Positions 34,931-47,683 of a stretch of 64,000 nucleotides of DNA are shown piece by piece. A program made the translations under genes and the position numbers. The notes under the pieces were generated by a model, which was given only the letters and a program-made list of their open reading frames with translations, was not told the DNA's origin and did not search any database. The stretch lies in the NCBI GenBank assembly GCA_012274445.1, contig JAAROD010000049.1, positions 992,001 to 1,056,000 on the forward strand, in the 5' to 3' direction. Within the stretch, counting starts at the first letter, position 1, and each line of letters begins with the position of its first letter. Source of the stretch: Sclerotiophoma versabilis. Taxonomy: Eukaryota; Ascomycota; Dothideomycetes; Pleosporales; Didymellaceae.

Positions 34931-37300
34931 CTACCGCCTGAGAAGGCCCGGCAACCCCGGTCCTCGGTTCTGCTCTCCTTGCACCGATTCAACTTCGACT
35001 GTTCGTACTGTGCCGCGCTTCTTCGATTGTACCGTCAGAAACGTCTCACTATAATTCACCGCCGGGTCCAACCCAAAATCCAAATTTTGTAACCCCGGGC
35101 TCTTCCTGGGCAACCACAAGATCGGCAAATCTTTCAACATTTTCTCGTCTGTGAGCGGAATATCGGCTTCCAGGTCCGTCCACCCGCGATACCCTTCGCC
35201 CTCGTACGCTCGTCGCTGCAGTTGCCATATCCCATCTTGAATCCAGCGGTCGATACGTGGACCAAGGGCGCGCCTGAAGCGCGTCAGGTAAATCATGATG
35301 CGGAGGATTGTTATGTCGAGGATAGCGAGGACGACCGACACAGCGATAATAAAGGAGAGACCAAAGACGTTGATATTTCTGAGCACGTGTTAGTCACGAA
35401 CCCATAGGCAGGAGTGCAAGGTAGGACTCACACGACGTCACCGGATTTGCGCATCTTCTGGATCTTACAGAGCTGCTTTTCGAACTCATTTTCTGGGTCG
35501 ATGTATACGCCTGCCGCTGTATCTCTGTTCTCGGGACCGATGGAGTAATCCAGAAAGGCTACCTGGAGGGAGGCGAGGATTTGTCGCTGCCAGCGTGTCA
35601 ATTCACGGATCCATTGGTCGTCTGGTAGGCCTTCTTCTCGGTCAGGATTCTCGAATGATCCTGCTAGGAGGTCTGTAGGTACTGTAGCCATGTTGAACAC
35701 GTATGACGATGTCACAAGAAGCCTAAGAATCGTCCGTTGTATACCGTTTGCACCAGGGAACATGCTGAAGTCGATGTTTGCTGGGAGCGGCAGATTTCCA
35801 AGGTAGACGCTGAGAGGGAGCTCGTTCAGATCTGTGCAGTAGTCTTCCCTGCCTGATCGTGCGAAGCAGAACTGGTACTAAACTGGATCAGTTCGAACTC
35901 ATCCGGGACTTGGGATATGGCTTACTTGGTCTTGACAGCCCATGAATTGACCTTCATGATTCGATATGTATACCGGCTTTTCCACAAGTTGGCCACCAGC
36001 ATTCACGAATGTTGCGCCTACAGGCTGGGTTGCGTTGAAAAATGGATCGTTGACTGGGTTGTTGTAGGACACGGAGTTTGAGCCCACATAAATAAGGACA
36101 AGCGTACTGTTCTCACGCTCAAGATCTGCGATGGGCGAGAAGCTGGCAGAGACGGGTACCTTGGGATTGCTGTAGTTGTAGAAGGTGCTAGAAGAACTTC
36201 AGCATGATACCACAATTCAGAAAAGTGTACGTACTGCAGGGTGTAGTCCTTCAGATAGTAAGCTTCATTCAAGTCAAGACCAAACGTTGTGTTCGGTGTG
36301 CCGGACGGAAACTTCGTACCGTACTGGAACTTCAATGATCGTGGAGTCACCGAGACATTGCCTCTGGGTTGACCGTTGTCGCCAATGCTGTTTAGCACAC
36401 CCTGAACGTACGGTCGTTTGAAAGCCAGGATACCGCATGTTGTCTTCTTGCGGAATTGCACACCATCTGAAGCCGAAAGGTCGAGACCAAAAGCAGGGCC
36501 AACGTCGATGAGGCCTGTGTCGAACTCGATGCCAGGAGTATCTTGGCAAACGTCCCTGCCTAAAGGACATGGTACCTTGCGAGTCTCGAAAGGTAGCTCT
36601 CTCTGTAAAAGAACGTTGCATGCAGCAGGGAGTGTACCATTGACTGATGTTGCGTTGTAGCACTGACTGGCGTAAGGTGCGGAGGCAGCCTTGACAGGAT
36701 AGACATACTCTCCTGCAAAGATACGCTGAATCGATTCCCAGCCACAGTTCGGGCTATCAACTAGAACGACAATATTTCTGGAGTCAACAACGAGCGACGA
36801 AAAGACACTAGCAGCGCCACTGACAGCTATGAATAGTAGTGCTACAAACAGAAGCATGAGTGATCGTAGAAGCGGACGGTTGGCTTTCTTTCGCCAGGCC
36901 CACCACAATTTCATGGTGTCGGTCATAACAGCACTCGGTGCTGGTAGCGTGCGCAGTAATGCTTGTTGTTGCCGAAATAGCGCATCCTTTGACTGGCCAT
37001 TGGCGCGCAATTGGTGAATCATGAACGTAACAAGATGCCATAGATGGGCAGTACCTGGGAGTTATCAGCTCAAGAAGACATATAATAAGGACAGTATTTA
37101 CCTATGGTCGAAAGAACAGCAAGTAACGCGACTATTAGGTTTCCAGTTCTCGTATCCGTAGTGATAGTCTGACCCATTACCGACCCTTTGGAAAGATCAG
37201 TCCTGAAGAATTGTTAGCGCAGTTGCATCTCATCCTCGAGTGGACTATTGGCTTACCATACTCCACGCTTCACGAACTTCGACTCGAGTTCAAGAGACAT
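34931..37300 (-). CDS. Fungal multi-pass membrane protein with large extracellular domain
   Basis: Six exons on the minus strand: 37300..37257, 37202..37102, 37054..36235, 36187..35926, 35877..35432 and 35378..34931, 706 aa; all phases agree. It starts MSLELESKFVKRGVWTDLSK. Three hydrophobic segments are visible: about residues 37-62 (NLIVALLAVLSTIGTAHLW), about 107-132 (LLRSLMLLFVALLFIAVSGA), and near 560-590 (VFGLSFIIAVSVVLAILDIT). Between the last two lies a roughly 420-residue non-cytoplasmic domain with many Cys and several NxS/T sites. The architecture matches a family of uncharacterised Dothideomycete/Sordariomycete plasma-membrane proteins. No enzyme motif is seen and no function is assigned. 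Confidence 0.82.
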
Positions 37301-38999
37301 AATTGCAACAGTGTCCCTCTCGCTACCTGCGCGAGTCGGACCAGAGAAATGTGCTTAGAGAATACACATGGCTTTGCTGCATACATGTATATGCTGTTCT
37401 GTGCGGCACAGCAGGCACCGCTTCTTTTAGGCTTCAAGTGATAGCGGCACAGTGAGTGTGCATATTGAGTTTACGAAAAATTTACGAATGAGGCGCTTTG
37501 AGCTTGCCAAAAGAGCTGGCTCGCGAACTGGCAGTATGTAAGGTTAACCATCTTGAAAGTCATTTCGAGAAGGAGGATACTAGAATCCCCGAATGTAGTC
37601 TAGCAGTCTGCCCGATATAGCGATGAACGTCGTTGGTCGGCGGTTATATGCAATGGAAGCGCTTGGTTGGCGCTTACATGCATATACAACCGCCACGTCG
37701 GTAGAGACCTCGCGAGATAATCAACAGACCAAAGACTGTATTTATACTTAAACTGCAACATGCGTAGAGGTGACTGAGTTGAGATGGTCATGGAGGCGTT
37801 CGAATGAATGAGTGCTTGTTGTCAACAGTGACGTCGAGAAGGCCCGAGGACAGGATCGAATTATCCGGCGCCATCAACATCATACCTAGATCTCCTGCCT
37901 CGTGCAACGACGCTCACCGGTCAGTTTTAGATGCAGACATCTCAAGTGGCACAGGTATATGAAGCTCCCACAAATATGATGTCCGATATTGCAATACTGA
38001 CTGTCGCTGTAAGTGACCCAGCCGCCACGGATCATACCCACGGACTTCTCCCGTCACTGCTCAAGCGAGCTGTCAACTCCACTATTTATGATCAGCTTTA
38101 GCATCGGAAAACTCAACGTAAATGTAAGTCCTTAAGCATGCATTTTATTTCTAAGGTATTCCGGCGCGCACAATTTTCTTATGTGGGCCACGCTTACGTG
38201 CAACGACATTTGCACTTTGTGACATCGAAGTTCTGCCGTGCGGAGTGGGGCTGAGATGAAGATGCTGGCACATTTGGAACAATAGATGTTTGAGATCCCG
38301 CTGAGGGCAGTTGCACGCGGCTGCAGCGTTCTGGAGTGACAGCTGGCACATGCAAGGACATTGGTTCGGACCAAGGTTCTCATACTTTGTGGAAGCCGCC
38401 AATAGGCACTGAAGACCCCAAGAGATACTGATAAATTCTATGAGCTTTTTTCTCATTGTAGGACTTTTACTCTTGCATGCTAGAAACCTTTTTAGCAGCC
38501 AAGGTTCTCAAGGGCTGCTTAGGTCTTCTTGGCGTCTCCGGTATGGTATCGGCTCACGAGTTATTGGCAATTTTTGCAAGGACTCGAGAGCACGGCCGTG
38601 ATCAACATTTCTAGATTTTTCGCAACCAAGATGTTGAGGCGAAGATCAGTGGGGATGGGACGATCGAAATCACCGGAGAAGGACCTGCAGATCTCAATGT
38701 GTATGAGTGAACTTTTGTGTTTGCTGGATGGTATTACTAGCTGTATCTTCATACATCTGATATCATCTACTGAACCGTCTACTTTGCTGAGGATCAATGC
38801 ATATACTGTGAGTATCAACATCGAATATTACTCATCCACCACATGCGTTCGAGATAAGAAAGTCTTGAAATATGAGAACCGCGCTATGCTTGATGAAACT
38901 ATTAGAACACACCGGCGTAGGAGAATGCTCTAGGCAGACTTTTCGTACTGTGCTTAACGACAAATGGGTATCATGTCAAACGTGACAGACAGCAACACT
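37301..38999. other. Intergenic, 1.7 kb
   Basis: The AT content is slightly raised. Only frames lacking protein-like composition were found. The right side is the protease 3' flank. Confidence 0.5.
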
Positions 39000-40388
39000 C
39001 TAGAACCTGACAGGGGAGTCGTTGGAGACAACGATCCACTTCTCCAGGTCACCGTTCTTGACATTCTGGGCTGCGCGAGCAGCATGGCTGCCACTGCGCT
39101 CAGGAACGACGTAGTTCTTGACAAGGCGGGAGGCAGCACTGCCGTTAGCACCGTTGCTGAGGAGCAGGTTGGCGCTGCCGCCAAGACTGCCAGAGATCTT
39201 GCTGGTGCGAGCAGTCTCAAGGAGCTTCTTCTTGAGCGCGGCGGGGTTCTGGCCAAGGCCAGCAGGGTCCTCAGCGATGAGAGTGGCCATGACACCAGAT
39301 GTGTGGGGGCATGCCATTGAGGTACCGGAGAGAAAGTTGATAATGTTGTCGCCGGTGCTCCAGGAGCTGAGAATCTGCTCGCCAGGGGCGTAGATGTCAA
39401 CGCACTTGCCGATGTTAGAGAAAGTGGAGACCTGGTTGTTGATGTTGACTGAGCCGACGGTGACAACGTTAGAGTTGCTACCACCGAGGTGAGCGGGAGT
39501 GGAACCACAGGCGTCGACACCATCGTTACCAGCAGCAACGGATACGTGAATACCAGCCGCGCTGGCAGCGGAAATAACCTCGTCAACGGACCTGGCAGTG
39601 CCCTGAAGACCCCAAGACATGCTCATGATGGAGCCAACGAAGCCGGGCTGAGACTTGCGCTTCTGGTGGTTGGTGAGGACCCAATCCATACCAGCAATGG
39701 TGTCAGATGATGAGCCAGAACCATCATCGCCGAGGACCTTAACAGCAATGATGTTGGCACCCTGGGCAACGCCGAACTTCGCGCCACCAGCAGTACCAGC
39801 AACGTGAGTACCGTGACCGTCACCATCAACTTCGGATCCAGTAGCAGTGAAACCTTGTGTGCCGCGACCAGTGAAAACAGCGTGGGTTGTGCGAACACCA
39901 GTATCGATAACGTAGATATCGACACCAGCACCAAGAGTCTCGTCAGAGAAAGTGTAGGTAAAGTCTTGGGATTGAGGCGATCCGGATGCGCCAGCATCGC
40001 TTGAGATGCGCTGCAGACCCCAAGGGGCGGCAGTCTTCTGGCCGAAGGACTGGACCGATGCCTTCTCTTCGACAACGGTGACCTCGGTGTAGTTGGCGAG
40101 GTACTGAGCGTGGGTATCGCAGATGTTGAGGACCATAATCTTGATATCGCTGTTGCTGGACTCCCACTTGACTACATCTCCGCTATCCTGGAGCTCCAAT
40201 TCCTCAAGGTACTTTTGCACACCACGGAACTTGGCAGTCTCGTTGCGCTGGAAGGTAACGATGTACTCCTTGGTCTCGGTAGAGTGATTGCCGAACTTGG
40301 AAGGCTTGTTGCTGATAAGGCCCTCACCTGCGGCAAGGACAGTGGTGGCAAGGGTCAGAAGACCAGTGATGGCGAAGGTGGTCCTCAT
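39000..40388 (-). CDS. Subtilisin-like serine protease (S8A, proteinase K group)
   Basis: Intronless, 462 aa. Order: signal peptide (residues 1-19, MRTTFAITGLLTLATTVLA), an I9-type inhibitory propeptide (about 40-112), then the S8 catalytic domain. The triad is Asp162 (VIDTGVRTTH), His192 (DGHGTHVAG) and Ser357 (SGTSMACPHTSG), with the oxyanion Asn288 in AAGND. The mature domain has the usual free or paired Cys. A 50-residue C-terminal extension follows the catalytic fold. The group includes secreted alkaline proteases (oryzin type) and vacuolar cerevisin. Which location applies cannot be decided from sequence alone, although the extension and the nearby vacuolar genes make the vacuole possible. 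It is a typical protein-degrading enzyme. Codon bias is strong towards C, suggesting high expression. Confidence 0.95.
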   Translation of the reverse strand: MRTTFAITGLLTLATTVLAAGEGLISNKPSKFGNHSTETKEYIVTFQRNETAKFRGVQKYLEELELQDSGDVVKWESSNSDIKIMVLNICDTHAQYLANYTEVTVVEEKASVQSFGQKTAAPWGLQRISSDAGASGSPQSQDFTYTFSDETLGAGVDIYVIDTGVRTTHAVFTGRGTQGFTATGSEVDGDGHGTHVAGTAGGAKFGVAQGANIIAVKVLGDDGSGSSSDTIAGMDWVLTNHQKRKSQPGFVGSIMSMSWGLQGTARSVDEVISAASAAGIHVSVAAGNDGVDACGSTPAHLGGSNSNVVTVGSVNINNQVSTFSNIGKCVDIYAPGEQILSSWSTGDNIINFLSGTSMACPHTSGVMATLIAEDPAGLGQNPAALKKKLLETARTSKISGSLGGSANLLLSNGANGSAASRLVKNYVVPERSGSHAARAAQNVKNGDLEKWIVVSNDSPVRF

Positions 40389-42670
40389 TTTGAATTATGA
40401 ACTGGATCCTGATCCGGTAAAAGTTGTGAGAGAGCGTGTGGCCGTCTTAGTGAGAGGGAGGGAAGTGTATAAAGAGCGCTACTGCTTGTCAGTGTTTGTT
40501 GTATGAGACCTAACAACCAACGGCAATGGCAAGGATTGAAACACGCAAGCACCCCGCCCAGGCGCGAAGGCACTCGAAGAAGGTAACGGAGATTTGGTGA
40601 TGCGTAAGCCAGACGGAGTTGAGACACCTCATGGCCTTGAACAACAGGGTGTGGGGTAACGATGAAGTGGCAGGCGTCCACAGAAGCCTTAGACAATTGA
40701 AACCTGAGAACTTACATCAACGCGCAAGCTAAGATAGCTGGTAGAGAACCTGTGTCAGGCGGAACAGGTATGAGGAGCTGCGCGTTTGAGCCAAGACGCG
40801 CACAGCACGCTTTCAGGTGAATGAGGATGCGGCCGGAGAAAAAGTCTCAAGAAGAGAAACGAAGTGAAGGAAGTGAGAGTAGTTGTCAAAAGAACGCGGA
40901 CTACTGCAAGCACACCTAAAGAATGAAGGTAAGTGCTCTTTAAAGAAAGGAATGGCCTGAGAGTTGTGAGTGGAAAGAAGAACCAAGACTGGGAGGATAG
41001 AGAAGCATGGGGCTCCGTTCATGTACTCGCCACAGGTCTCTAGGCCACGAGCACCAAGCTCAGCGAAGAGTCGTCCGCATTTGAAACAGCTTGACAGTCG
41101 GCTAGCTCCCGCGTTCAACCATGCCCAATTCGCGAGCGTAGCCCGCGGGCCAAGACCATTGGTCTGCTTCAGGCTCTCAAGTAGGAACAGCGGTGGCACT
41201 GGTGCAGTCGAAGCGAGCACGGCAGCCGGGCCCTGGTGCACGATTGGGGCTTCAGGAGATTGTGCGAAGACGAGCATGTTGCTAAGGTCAAGATTGGGTG
41301 CGGCATCGAACGCGTGGAACAGCGCTGGCGCCCATGGCGCTGGCGATGGCGCCTCAAACGGGGGTACACGAGTGAACACGAATTTCAGCAAACGCTCGCC
41401 TACTGAGTGGAGTGTACGCGCATCAACACCAGCAGTGCCAGGTGCTGCGAGCCTCAGGGACAACACGCTGATTGGCTGCACCAACATGAAACACGAGAGC
41501 TTGCGACGGTGCCCAATTCGGCAAGCGCCATCGCCCACTCTCCAAGCCCGCACACTCGCATAAACCCGCAATCGACAGAGCAGGCTCAGCGACGCACGGC
41601 CAAGGGGTCCCTGGCGCGTCGAAGATTCATGCGCCAGAAAAACCAAAAGTCATGGTGTCCAACGACCGCTGTTGTGCCTGAGCCACCCGCAACCTGTGGC
41701 ACATGCCCGGCCCTCGACCTCGATTCGATTCGCTGCCGCTGCCGGAGTGCCGTGTGGTCCTGACACAACCCGTTTCCGTGCTGGTGAGCCGTCAAGATCA
41801 TGTAGGTTCAAACATTCTGGACCATCCAGGAGCCACACACGTGTTGACGGACGTTTCACCGTTGATTAAGGACGACAACAAGATGAGTCCCGTCTCGCTC
41901 TTCGGACTCGATGCAGTCATAAAGTGAGCATGACTTGCAGTCCTGCTGTGACAACGTCCCCTGCCTGTGCAGCATGAACGCCTCCGCCTGCAAGACGGAA
42001 CACAAGCGGAGCTGTCACAAAGTCGTTCACGTCTCTCCATGTCGGTGATGTTTGACACCGACATCATTTCCGCCGCCACAAACGTGAGGGTCTCTTGCAT
42101 GATAAACAAGTCTTGTACCGCGTGTTGATGGCTGGTGATTGGCAGCTGTCAAGTGGCACGGCATGAATGTGTCGGAAACGGATCTTATGCCGTTGCAAAT
42201 ATGGCTCTGAAAACAGAAAGACGTTGTTTTAGCACTTTCAATGGCCTGGACTGCGCCTCATCAATACCAGGCAGCTGGGCACTCTAATTGACGATCCTGG
42301 CCTTCATCATGCAAGCAATCTGCCTGCGCCGCTTCGCTTAACAGGAACGGTACTGTTTCTCCGTCAATGGCCCACATCATATATTCTCCGATTATAGAAG
42401 CAAAAGCGGTGTGTGTCGACTGCGAATAGACAGTCAATTGACCCCGTCGTTGTTCCAGGAGTACCGCAACATCCGTGATGGTTGACCTTGCCAGGTGCCA
42501 GCGGAGAACCATGACAGGGAAACAAACGTTCAACAGTGCCACAGATTGAATTGTTACAACGAAAATGTACAGCTAACGTCCCAACTCTATCATCACTAAA
42601 TCCAACGCCAATCTTGGAAATTCCTCCAGCCTACTACCTTACTGGCTGCGTATCGAATTGATATCGCAGC
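40389..42670. other. Intergenic, 2.3 kb
   Basis: The protease promoter side and the VPS10 3' flank. Open frames of 277 codons (minus, 40813..41646) and 197 codons (plus, 40970..41563) overlap on opposite strands. Both begin at non-ATG codons and neither resembles a known protein. A 74-codon ATG frame at 41703..41927 is also unsupported. Confidence 0.4.
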
Positions 42671-45600
42671 CTAGACTTCCTCATCACTCTCATCGCCCAA
42701 TAGCTCGCCTTCGTCTGGGTCGACAACTGCATAGTCACCCCTGCCTCTCGCGAAAGAGCTTCTGCTTGTGTAGGTACGACCGCCGTACCCACCGCCACCT
42801 CTGCCACCCGACACCATTCTCCATAAGCTACCAACAAGCATGGGGATAGCAGCAATGATAGCCACAAGCCCACTGACAGCAGCTACTGGGTACCTAATCC
42901 AGGGCGCATCTGAGTCAAATGCGCCTCCGGAGGAGTCACCTAGGCGGATAGCGCCAAACTTGCCCATTCCGCTCCAGTTCCTCCAGACATAATACCCAAT
43001 GCCACCAGCTGCGGCGAATGGCAGGACGATAGCAAGGAAGAGAGCAAAGCCACCGATACCGTGCTTCTTCTCGAACTCGTTTTCAAATCCAGGGCAAGGA
43101 TGCACCGTGCCCATGTGGTCAAATTCCTGACCGCCCTCGCAAGTCGAGAGCGGGATCCTGCGGTATGGGCTGTTGTCCCAGTATTCACGCGCACCCTTCG
43201 CACAAACAGCCTTGGGGTCTTCGAGGGTGAGGCCAGGAATAAGCTTGCATTCACCCCCGGGTTGACGCTCGTAATTGTAGGCGCATTCGAAGTCGCGGCG
43301 CGTGCAGGTGCAGTTACGTTGGATCTCGTGCATGTGGTCAATACGTTCGCCGTTCCTGCATTTGGCGTCGCGCTTCTTGCGGTGATACTCTGCTACGTGG
43401 CCAAACAAGCACTGCTGGTCATCCTGCATGGGGTGTTGGGGTACCCAGAGATCGTAGTCGCCGTTTCCGGGATTCTTCTCGTCCAAGTTGCATTTCTTGG
43501 AAAATTCCTCCAAGCCAGAAAAGTCAATATTGATGGCGACGAGTTCCTTGCCGTCCTTGCCCCACAAGAGGAAGTTGAGCGATGTGTCGCTGGGAACTGT
43601 GGTGATGGCGTCCACACGAACAGCGTGCTCGGCGAACTTGTAGAGATTCCATTTGTCGCCGATGTCCGTCGAGTAGTACAGATGGTCGGTGTCTTCACCT
43701 CGGCGGACAATGACGATGACTGAGCCCTGGTCGCCAAATTCCCAGGCGTAGGCACCCTTCTTGATCTCCTTCCATGTGATACCAGCATCAGTGGTCATGA
43801 ACGTGCTGGCCTCACCAAGAGTACCTAACTCTGAGCCGACATTGCCCACACCAAGCATGAGACCAACAGCTGTAGGAGAAGAGTATGCCTCACGGGGGTC
43901 TGAGCGTTCGGTGTATCCGTGGATGTGCAGACTACACTTCTCGGGGTTTGACACATCGCAAGGGTAGCTCTTGCCATCTGAGTCCTTTTCCGGAGCCTCA
44001 AGTGGCGTCCACTCGGCGCCATCGTTGTGGGTGATGCGAGTCTGCTTCCTCTTCTTGGCACCATTGTTGACCTCATCGACGTTGGCAACTACATTAGCAA
44101 GTGCGACGCCTTCCAGACCTTGCATCTTCTCAAAGTCGACGTAACCCTGAGTATTACGGTTGACGCCATTCAAGCTCATAACGTAAGATGTACCATTGCT
44201 GTTACTCTTGATGATGGAGCCGTACTCCTGGTCTGGACGAGGGTTGACCGTAACGTGCAGGAAGATGGCGTGAGTAGAACTGTCAAGCACAGTGTATGCT
44301 GTTTGGTGGTCGACGTTGAACTTGGGCGGGAACTTAGCCTCCGCAAAAGTGTTGGCATCCAGACTGGTCGACAGTTCCAAGGACTTTCCATCCTTGCCCT
44401 TGGTGGCGATGACAATGAACTCAGACATGGTCGCGAATTCAACAACCGATTCAAACTTGACATCCTTCTTCTTGAACCAGTCGTCACTCGAGATGAGCTC
44501 CACGGGAGCACCCATCTCCTCCTTAGTGTATTGTTCGCAGAAGACTCGCTCTTCCTTGACATCGCGGCCGGCTTCGCGCCAGACGAAAGCACACTTCTTG
44601 ACGTAGGGAAGCATGGCCTCCCAACTTCCGGAGACACCGTTCTTTTGCGAGACGTATGAGACAGTGTGGCAGTCCTTGTCGCCCAACTTGTCGCAGTGCT
44701 CACCACCAAGCCAAATGAGCCAGCCTTTCTGCTTCGGATGAAACTGCAAGATCTGAAGCATTTGCGTATTTGGCATAACAGGAGCTTCGAAACTGTGGAT
44801 GCTGTCTTTCAGGCCACGGTCTTCCGAGTAGTATACCTTTTTCGAAGCAGTCAAGAAGTAGACATAGTTGTTCTCGTAGGTGTGAGGGTAGATCCGTACG
44901 ATCTCCTCATCAACAGCTTTCTTCCACTTCTTGCCGTGATCGTGGGTAATATAAGCCTCACGTTCCGAGGTCAGTAGGACGATGGTCTCGTCACGGTCCC
45001 TAGCATTGTCGTTGTCATCCCTGTTCTGGGTGTCGCGCTCCAGATAGTAGTGCTCCATGAAGTTGCTGCCTTTGAACTTGGTGATCTCGCTGGTGATCTT
45101 GTCGCTCTTCGGCGGTGGTCTTTCGGCCTCACCGCATGGTCTTTCAACCTCCTTGTCGCGCTCGGTCTCGCCCTTGCACTGGTTACCAGGAATCTTCCTC
45201 CAGCCTGAACTACCCTTGTACGTCTTGGCATCGCCCTCGCAAGCACCCTTGGGCAGTCTGACCTGGTCGGAAGGTTCGCACTTCTTGTCCTTGCCCTCGC
45301 CGCTGGGTGTGAAATTGACGTCACATTCGTAGTCTCTGACAGAATCGCAATCGCAAGACTCAAAGTGTGGTGTGGGATCCTTAAACGGCTCGGAAACAAA
45401 GCAGTCGGCATCCCACTTGCGTCTCTTGAACAGTTGCTTGTGCCCCATAACACAACTTGGCTTCCCATCATCCTCCTTGCGAACTGACCATTCTTCAAAG
45501 TCCTTATCATCACACTTTCGTTCGTGGAGCTCAGAGAAGTCCAGATGAATGATAACATGCTCGCGACCGCCACCGTCTTTCTTTTTGGATGCATAGAGCA

Positions 45601-47164
45601 TGAATTTTTGACTTGTCGAGTCAGGCAGAGTGGTGAGTTCGCGAGCGCGGAACTTGTAGCCGATGTCGATCGCTTTCCACGTATCTTTGCGTCCGTGCTT
45701 GAGGGAGTACATAACCTTGTCGGTGTCGCCTTCGTCGAAGACTGCTACCAGGATCGATCCTTGGTCACCGAATTCGTACTTGTGAGCTTCCTCAAGGGCC
45801 AGTTCCCATGTTAGACCGGCATCGTCTGAAACGTACAGATCGCCATCGGTGTATTTGCCCAGCTGGTCCCCAGTATTGCCCACGCCCATGACCATGCCAG
45901 GGGCCAGGCTGGAGAAAACACGGCCACTGTTGTGCAGATTTGTAACGGAATGGAGGTGGAGCTCCTTATCCTTGCCCTTGACTTGCAGTTTCTCAAACGT
46001 TCTGCCATCGTCAAAGCTGATCTTTGACTTCAGTTTCTTCGCGGATCCCTTCTTCTCATAATCTTTCCAGTTGTCCACAACGTTGACCATTACCACACCC
46101 TGTATGTTGGCGATCTTCTCGAAGTCTACAAAGCCTCGCTCGTTACGGTTCATGTGCTCGACGTTCTTCGTGAAGTACGTGCCGTTCGAATTACTCGTAT
46201 ACAGTGTGCCCATCGCGGTGTACTTCGATGTCATCACGTCGACTTGAATGCTGTAATTCGTCGATTCGAGGATGGTGTACGCATCTTGCTCGACCTTGTG
46301 GTCGCCAAACTCAGCATGGTGCCAAGTATCGGTATCGGTCGTGACGTAGAGTGTAAGTTCGCTCGAGTGATCCGCCTTCGCAGCAGCAACGATGTAGCCT
46401 TTCACAGCTGCCATGTTTGCCATGCCTTGCACGGTACGCCCAGAGGACATGACCGGCTCATCGGAGTCCTTGAAGTAGCTATGGCTGTTAGCATATCCAA
46501 TGGCACCGAGAAGTGCACGAGCTTACTTGTCAGAGATCAGCAGCCTAAAGTCCTTCGTTCTGTCCGAGTATTTGCCTCTCGTGATGCACAGAGTGCGGTC
46601 GTCATGCTTGTCGCTGTCCATAAGGAACCTCTCAGAGCCCTTTGCCCATTGACACATGCGACGATCCTCGATGAGAAGCTTGGGCTCTGACTTAAAGCCA
46701 TCGGTAGTATAGTAAGTACGTCCGAGACATGGCGCGGTAAAGCAGTTCTCGATCTCGTTGACCAAGATCTTCTTGTTATCGGTCGCATGCCAGCTCAGAG
46801 GTGCTTCAGGCGAAGGTGGCAGCTCCGTCTTGAAGGAACTCCAAGTCTTTCCCTGATCGTACGTAATCCAGTGTTTTGTCTCGCCCAAAACTGTGGCAAC
46901 CTTACTGTCGTACGGATTCTTGAGGATGCCAGCTCCGTTCAATTCCTTCTGCTGCTCCCAACCTTTTCCGGCATCTTCTGATCTCCATATTCTCCCGCTC
47001 TCGAGCTCCTGTAATAACGCGACTGTAGAATCGTCGAAGTAAAGGATGTTTACGAGCTCGTTCTTGAACGGGGTGGTCTCGACGAGCGGCGCGTCTTTCT
47101 TGGCGGCGATAGAGGACACAAGTGCCAATAACGCCGGCAGCAGCAGGCCTGTGTTATACCGCAT
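42671..47164 (-). CDS. VPS10: Vacuolar protein sorting receptor Vps10 (sortilin family)
   Basis: Two exons on the minus strand, 47164..46527 and 46478..42671, 1481 aa. This type I membrane receptor cycles between the late Golgi and endosomes and delivers soluble hydrolases such as carboxypeptidase Y to the vacuole. A signal peptide (MRYNTGLLLPALLALVSSIA) precedes two tandem VPS10 beta-propeller domains. Asp-box strings (for example SEDAGKGW, YDQGKTW, SDDAGLTW and TTDAGITW) mark the blades. Each propeller is followed by a Cys-rich 10CC module, such as CRNGERIDHMHEIQRNCTCT. One transmembrane segment lies near residues 1370-1393 (FALFLAIVLPFAAAGGIGYY). A second hydrophobic stretch near 1420 precedes an acidic cytosolic tail (DPDEGELLGDESDEEV). 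Length agrees with fungal Vps10. Confidence 0.96.
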
Positions 47165-47683
47165 GATGCATAGAGGCGATAAGGACTGTGGAGGATGGAG
47201 GGTGGATTGGATGCGTGCTTATTTGACAGCTGGCTGCTTGCCGTCTGCAGCCTTGTCGAGCTGGAGGCAACGGCTTGGCGCTACTGAAACAGTGGACGCG
47301 ACGCAACAGAGAAGCTGCGGCGAAGCTTTGATGACGCGTGATAAGATACTCTAAATGTGAAACTCGTGGGCTACAATTAAATGCGATGATGAAAACGACA
47401 TACGCTCAGAAGGTGATGCTATTCGAGCACATGCAGGTCTCTGAGAGTTACTGCTGGTCCCTGTGACGCGCGGAGCTTCGGGAACTGCCCTACGGTATAC
47501 GAGCACGCGACGCATCTCCATCACCGGAAAACCATTCTTCAGTTCTGCTCTGGTCATAAACGCATTTCTCCAACGCCCTCTTACGCCCTCATATAATTGG
47601 GAAATACGAAAAGTAGCGCACAGTTAGGCAGATTGCTTAGAATACTCCACTTCTTTGACTGCGCGCGCAGCTTCTAAATCTTT
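47165..47683. other. Intergenic, 519 bp
   Basis: The VPS10 promoter side and the SET gene 3' flank. Nothing specific was seen. Confidence 0.5.

Noticed and set aside
40813..41646. 277-codon minus-strand frame and an antisense 197-codon frame at 40970..41563
   Set aside because: Both open at non-ATG codons, overlap on opposite strands in GC-rich DNA, and resemble nothing known.
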